A stretch of DNA of 8,065 bases from Chloroflexota bacterium. Lineage in GTDB: Bacteria > Chloroflexota > UBA11872 > VXOZ01. The position numbers and the translations under genes are program-made. The notes beneath the pieces were generated by a model, which saw only the letters and a program-made list of their open reading frames with translations, was not told the DNA's origin and ran no database searches. The DNA is taken from contig VXOZ01000115.1 of the NCBI GenBank assembly GCA_009839775.1, positions 1-8,065 of the forward strand. Reading direction: 5' to 3'. Shown piece by piece: positions 5,334 to 8,065 of this stretch; within the stretch, counting starts at the first letter, position 1; each line of letters opens with the position of its first letter.

Positions 5334-6722
5334 TTAGCAGACGCAGCCACCTTCCTCCAGGTGCACCTCAGCCACTTTCTGCGTCTCTTCCAGCAATTCT
5401 TGAATGGTGGTCTTCCCTTCTTCCAAGCTGATCCAGCCTTCCGCCCACTGCGTATCCAACTCGGACTGGCGCACCATTTGCCGGTGGGCCACGCTCATCG
5501 CCGCCGTCTGCGCGTAGACCTCGGGGTCTTCATACTCGTACTGAGTGAACGGCGGGATGGACTTGTTGGCCGCATAGCGGCTGCCACCGAGCTGTGCGAT
5601 GAACGGTATGGCATCCTCCCCAATCGCGAACTTATAGAACTCCCAGCCGGCATCCGGCTCGGTGGCTGACGCGCTGATCCACTTGGCGTTGATGGATTGC
5701 GCCGCCATGCGGCCTGCCGGACCCTTCGGCAGCAGCGTGTGCTCTACCGTGAAGGGCTCCTCCTGAGTCTCGATCTGCGCTTTGATGGTGCGGGTAAAGT
5801 AAGAGCCGGTAATGAGACCCGCCACCGTCTGTTGCGTGAAGTCCGGCTCCACATTCGGCTCTTTCCCCAGGGTCAGGCCATACGCCACCCGGTGTTTGAT
5901 CACCATGTCCAGCGCGTTCTGCGCGGCTTCGGCTGCCTGCTGCGTATCGATGGTAGGCGCCGTGAAGTCCTCATTCCACCACGCCCCGCCCCAGGCAAAG
6001 AGATGAATCCAGAACCAGCCGGTGCGATTGAAGCGATAGGGCTGCGTGCCAAAGCGGGTGATGCGATTCCCCTCCGTCTTCGTGAGCTTCGTAGCCATCT
6101 CCAGCACCGCATCCCAGGTCCAGTTGCCTTCCGCCTCCAACTCGCGCGGCGACTTCAGGCCCGCTTCCGCAATGAGGTCGGCATTGTACCAGTACTCCTT
6201 GCCATTCGTGAACCAGGCAATGCCGTAGGCCTGCCCACCGATACGCTCGAGGGCATATTCATGGAAGTCATCCAGGTTGACATCCGGGTCCGCGGCCAGG
6301 AACGGGTCGAGCGGCACCAGCATCTCGGCAGTGTAGAACTGGCTGAGATAGCCAAACCAGCCGTAATAGACGTCATAGGGAACACCGCTGGCAAACGCCG
6401 CCACCGCCTTCTCGGTCAGCGAGGTGGGAAAACTGCCGGACGCAATGTCAACCTTGAGCTTGAGACCGGGGTTCATCTCCTCGAAAGTAGCGAACATACC
6501 GTCGTAGGCGTTGTCCCAAACATCGCTCTGCGTGGAGAAGTGGAGATACTTGATCTCCGTTGCCTCCTCCATCTTGGGCGCTTCTGCTTCCTTCTGCTCT
6601 GGCGCCGCGGGCGCCTCTTCCACAGCAGCGGGAGCCGCGGCGCCGCATGCCGCGAGCAGCAACCCCGCGCCGGCAACGGCGCTGCCACCGAGAAGCGATC
6701 GTCGAGAAAGTTGTGTGCGCAT
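5334..6722 (-). CDS. ABC transporter solute-binding lipoprotein, sugar type (family 1)
   Basis: 462 residues, normal for family 1 extracellular binding proteins that deliver sugars or related solutes to an ABC importer. The N-terminus has a twin-arginine motif SRRSLL (6-11), a hydrophobic stretch and a lipobox LAAC with Cys26, so it is likely Tat-exported and lipid-anchored outside the membrane. A low-complexity Ala/Pro/Glu linker (28-54) follows. The body has family features: FATFEEMNPGLKLKVD, GVPYDVYYG, LVPLDPFLAADP, GIAWFTNGKEYWYNADLI and NWTWDAVLEMATKLTK. Trp and Tyr are abundant, as in sugar-binding clefts. The ligand cannot be named. The last residues are GGCVC, an unusual cysteine-bearing tail. 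No permease or ATPase lies in the window. TAAGGAGG (6737-6730) seven bases before ATG 6722 fixes the start. It lies 77 bases downstream of the enolase-like gene on the same strand. Confidence 0.92.
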   Translation of the reverse strand: MRTQLSRRSLLGGSAVAGAGLLLAACGAAAPAAVEEAPAAPEQKEAEAPKMEEATEIKYLHFSTQSDVWDNAYDGMFATFEEMNPGLKLKVDIASGSFPTSLTEKAVAAFASGVPYDVYYGWFGYLSQFYTAEMLVPLDPFLAADPDVNLDDFHEYALERIGGQAYGIAWFTNGKEYWYNADLIAEAGLKSPRELEAEGNWTWDAVLEMATKLTKTEGNRITRFGTQPYRFNRTGWFWIHLFAWGGAWWNEDFTAPTIDTQQAAEAAQNALDMVIKHRVAYGLTLGKEPNVEPDFTQQTVAGLITGSYFTRTIKAQIETQEEPFTVEHTLLPKGPAGRMAAQSINAKWISASATEPDAGWEFYKFAIGEDAIPFIAQLGGSRYAANKSIPPFTQYEYEDPEVYAQTAAMSVAHRQMVRQSELDTQWAEGWISLEEGKTTIQELLEETQKVAEVHLEEGGCVC

Positions 6723-6766
6723 GTATAGCCCTCCTTAGGCACGTACGCTAACTCTCGTACAGTCAA

Positions 6767-6795
6767 AGCATAGAGGAGAGATTGACAAGAGTCAA
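6767..6795 (-). promoter_or_regulatory. Probable promoter of the solute-binding protein gene
   Basis: TTGACT (6795-6790, 5 of 6) is followed after 17 bases by TATGCT (6772-6767, 4 of 6) on the minus strand, with transcription near 6760. GTACG/CGTAC (6743-6747 and 6756-6760) make a short inverted repeat at that point. A promoter here would allow the binding protein to be expressed above the upstream gene. Confidence 0.45.
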
Positions 6796-6796
6796 T
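6781..6796. promoter_or_regulatory. Palindrome over the -35 box
   Basis: ATTGAC (6781-6786) and GTCAAT (6791-6796) form a perfect inverted repeat around AAGA, four bases after the enolase-like stop codon and covering the -35 box of the next gene. It could be a regulator site. The stem is too short and AT-rich, and lacks a T-run, to be a convincing terminator. Confidence 0.35.
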
Positions 6797-6799
6797 AGG

Positions 6800-8065
6800 C
6801 TAAAGCGAATCGACGGTCCACTGCTCCAGTGGCGTAAAACGCCGCGTATCCAGCTCGATGCCATAGCCAAATGGGGCGGCCACGACACTGCCGGTATCCA
6901 GCCGGCCCTGTCGGACGTCCAAGACCGGATAGCCCCGGTCGTGGCGCTGGTAGAGCGTGGGGTGCTGGGCAATCACATCTTCTTGTATATCCACTGGAAA
7001 CATACTTAATCCGGCGAAGTAGTGGTGCCCGTTGCGCTGGGAATGCGCGATGCCGAGACTTGCCAGCGCCGCTAGGTCTTGCAACATTGACACCGGCCCG
7101 ATACTGGCCAGGTCTTCACTGCTCTGCACATAGTATCCGCCGGGATCCCTGCGGCGGCGCAGCGCCAGCAGACAGGCGTTGGCGATGCCGCCAAATACGC
7201 CTTTACAGTTCTTGAAGCTGGCGCCCACGTAGCCGCAGTCCAACGCCTCCACCACGCTGGACAGGGCACCGTCGGACTCATCGATGATGAGAGGCGGACG
7301 GTCGGACCAGGCAAGAAGCTTGGCCTTAGCCTGTGGATTCAACGCCACGTCGCGCCGCAGCGGCTGCTCGACGAAGAGCAGATGCCCCAGGAATTCATGC
7401 AGAGAAGGATCCACGAGAATGGCATCCCAGGCCTGCCGAAACGCCTCCACCTCCGTGTACTGCTCGCTGCCATCCAGGGTAAAGGCGTAGTCGCCGCCAA
7501 CGTGCGCTTCCAACACGTTAGCGACCTGCCGGAGCCGTCGGAGATCCGCTGTAGCATCACCGCTGATCAAGATCTTGAAGTGGGTCAGCCCATAGCAGCG
7601 TATACTGGCTACGAGCGACTGCGGCAACCCATCGTCCGCGCGCTCCTCTGCCGGTATCTCCGCGTCGGTCAAGGGATCGCTCAGTCCGACCGTGTGGCGC
7701 ACGCTGACGCTGCGCTGCGGCTTCACAGGCAGCAACTCCGCCGGACTGAACCCAGCAAGCTCACGGTGAATCGCGCCTAACTCAATGCCAAGCGTATTGT
7801 CACGCAGCGCGCGGGCGAAAGGCGTGCCGGTGGTGCGGCAGAAGGCATCGATTAGGGCTCGTTCCACCAAGCTCACGCCGAAACCCCAGAGTAACGGGGG
7901 ATAGCTAGTCTCAGCCGCCCACGCCTCCTGTCGCTCATGCAGCCAAAGCCAAAAAGCAAAGACGCTGTCGGCAGGCGGCGCCGCCTCCGCCAGGGTGCAG
8001 GCCTGGCGAAAGACCACCAGCATTTCGTCCAGGTCCTCGCTGAAGGAGGTATCAGGATACTTGGT
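6800..8065 (-). CDS. Enolase-superfamily protein (mandelate racemase/muconate lactonizing enzyme-like), 5' partial
   Basis: The frame is open to the window edge. ATG 8023 gives 407 residues, but 14 more codons run upstream without a stop and no ribosome site precedes 8023, so the true start lies outside. This family binds Mg2+ and abstracts a proton next to a carboxylate. Numbered from Met 8023, metal-ligand candidates are Asp184 (TLDGSEQY), Glu219 (FVEQPL) and Asp248 (LIIDESDG), each at a strand end as expected. The usual Lys-x-Lys pair is FKIL here (Lys150, then Leu152), so the second lysine is missing. The sixth-strand region reads SFKNCKGVFGG (Lys271, Lys274) in place of the usual K..R.GG. 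This points to a divergent subgroup; substrate and reaction are unknown. With the binding protein gene 77 bases downstream, a role in catabolism of a sugar acid or similar solute is plausible. Confidence 0.8.
   Translation of the reverse strand, partial: TKYPDTSFSEDLDEMLVVFRQACTLAEAAPPADSVFAFWLWLHERQEAWAAETSYPPLLWGFGVSLVERALIDAFCRTTGTPFARALRDNTLGIELGAIHRELAGFSPAELLPVKPQRSVSVRHTVGLSDPLTDAEIPAEERADDGLPQSLVASIRCYGLTHFKILISGDATADLRRLRQVANVLEAHVGGDYAFTLDGSEQYTEVEAFRQAWDAILVDPSLHEFLGHLLFVEQPLRRDVALNPQAKAKLLAWSDRPPLIIDESDGALSSVVEALDCGYVGASFKNCKGVFGGIANACLLALRRRRDPGGYYVQSSEDLASIGPVSMLQDLAALASLGIAHSQRNGHHYFAGLSMFPVDIQEDVIAQHPTLYQRHDRGYPVLDVRQGRLDTGSVVAAPFGYGIELDTRRFTPLEQWTVDSL

Noticed and set aside
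5697..6728. 343-residue plus-strand frame opposite the solute-binding protein gene
   Set aside because: It has no motif and lies entirely opposite a gene with signal peptide, lipobox and family features.
6800..8023. ATG 8023 as the true start of the enolase-like gene
   Set aside because: The frame is open through the window edge, no ribosome site precedes this ATG, and the N-terminal capping domain would be incomplete.
1..8065. CRISPR array, tRNA, rRNA, transposase or phage genes
   Set aside because: No regularly spaced direct repeats, no cloverleaf-like stretch in the spacers and no such protein motif was found.

Overview
This 8,065-base, GC-rich bacterial window carries five substantial protein genes, one small unrecognised gene and one candidate upstream ORF. 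The spacers are full of dispersed palindromic repeats. Three things point tentatively to an environmental, uncultured bacterium, with Chloroflexota as my best guess: a Tat-exported lipoprotein solute-binding protein with an Ala/Pro/Glu-rich linker, a divergent enolase-superfamily gene beside it, and the repeat types in the spacers. This is inference from style, since no rRNA or other phylogenetic marker is present.

Left part (1-1340): two palindromic repeats lie downstream of a minus-strand Erm-type 23S rRNA adenine methyltransferase (982 to 200). Its start region is unusual. The strongest Shine-Dalgarno sequence serves a 32-codon ORF (1001 to 903) in another frame. That ORF runs across the erm GTG start and carries an Arg-Val-Arg motif, a known macrolide-arrest pattern. 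The spacer to 1340 holds the probable erm promoter, a GC hairpin and a -10 box for the divergent next gene.

Middle (1341-3663): a plus-strand CoA-acylating methylmalonate-semialdehyde dehydrogenase (mmsA type) is followed by two inverted copies of one repeat family. Next comes a small unknown gene with a good promoter just ahead of it; the promoter places its start at 3133 rather than 3094. A REP-like inverted repeat then separates it from the convergent gene to the right.

Right part (3664-8065): three minus-strand genes. In transcription order they are an enolase-superfamily protein (mandelate racemase/muconate lactonizing enzyme-like, cut by the window edge), a sugar-type ABC solute-binding lipoprotein closed by a clear intrinsic terminator, and a short neutral-ceramidase-family protein with its own -10 box and palindromic operator-like sequence. 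The first two may act together in uptake and breakdown of a sugar acid or similar compound, but no permease or ATPase is visible. The ceramidase-like and enolase-like proteins each differ from their families at a catalytic position, so their substrates cannot be taken from the family names. I found no tRNA, rRNA, CRISPR array, transposase or phage gene.
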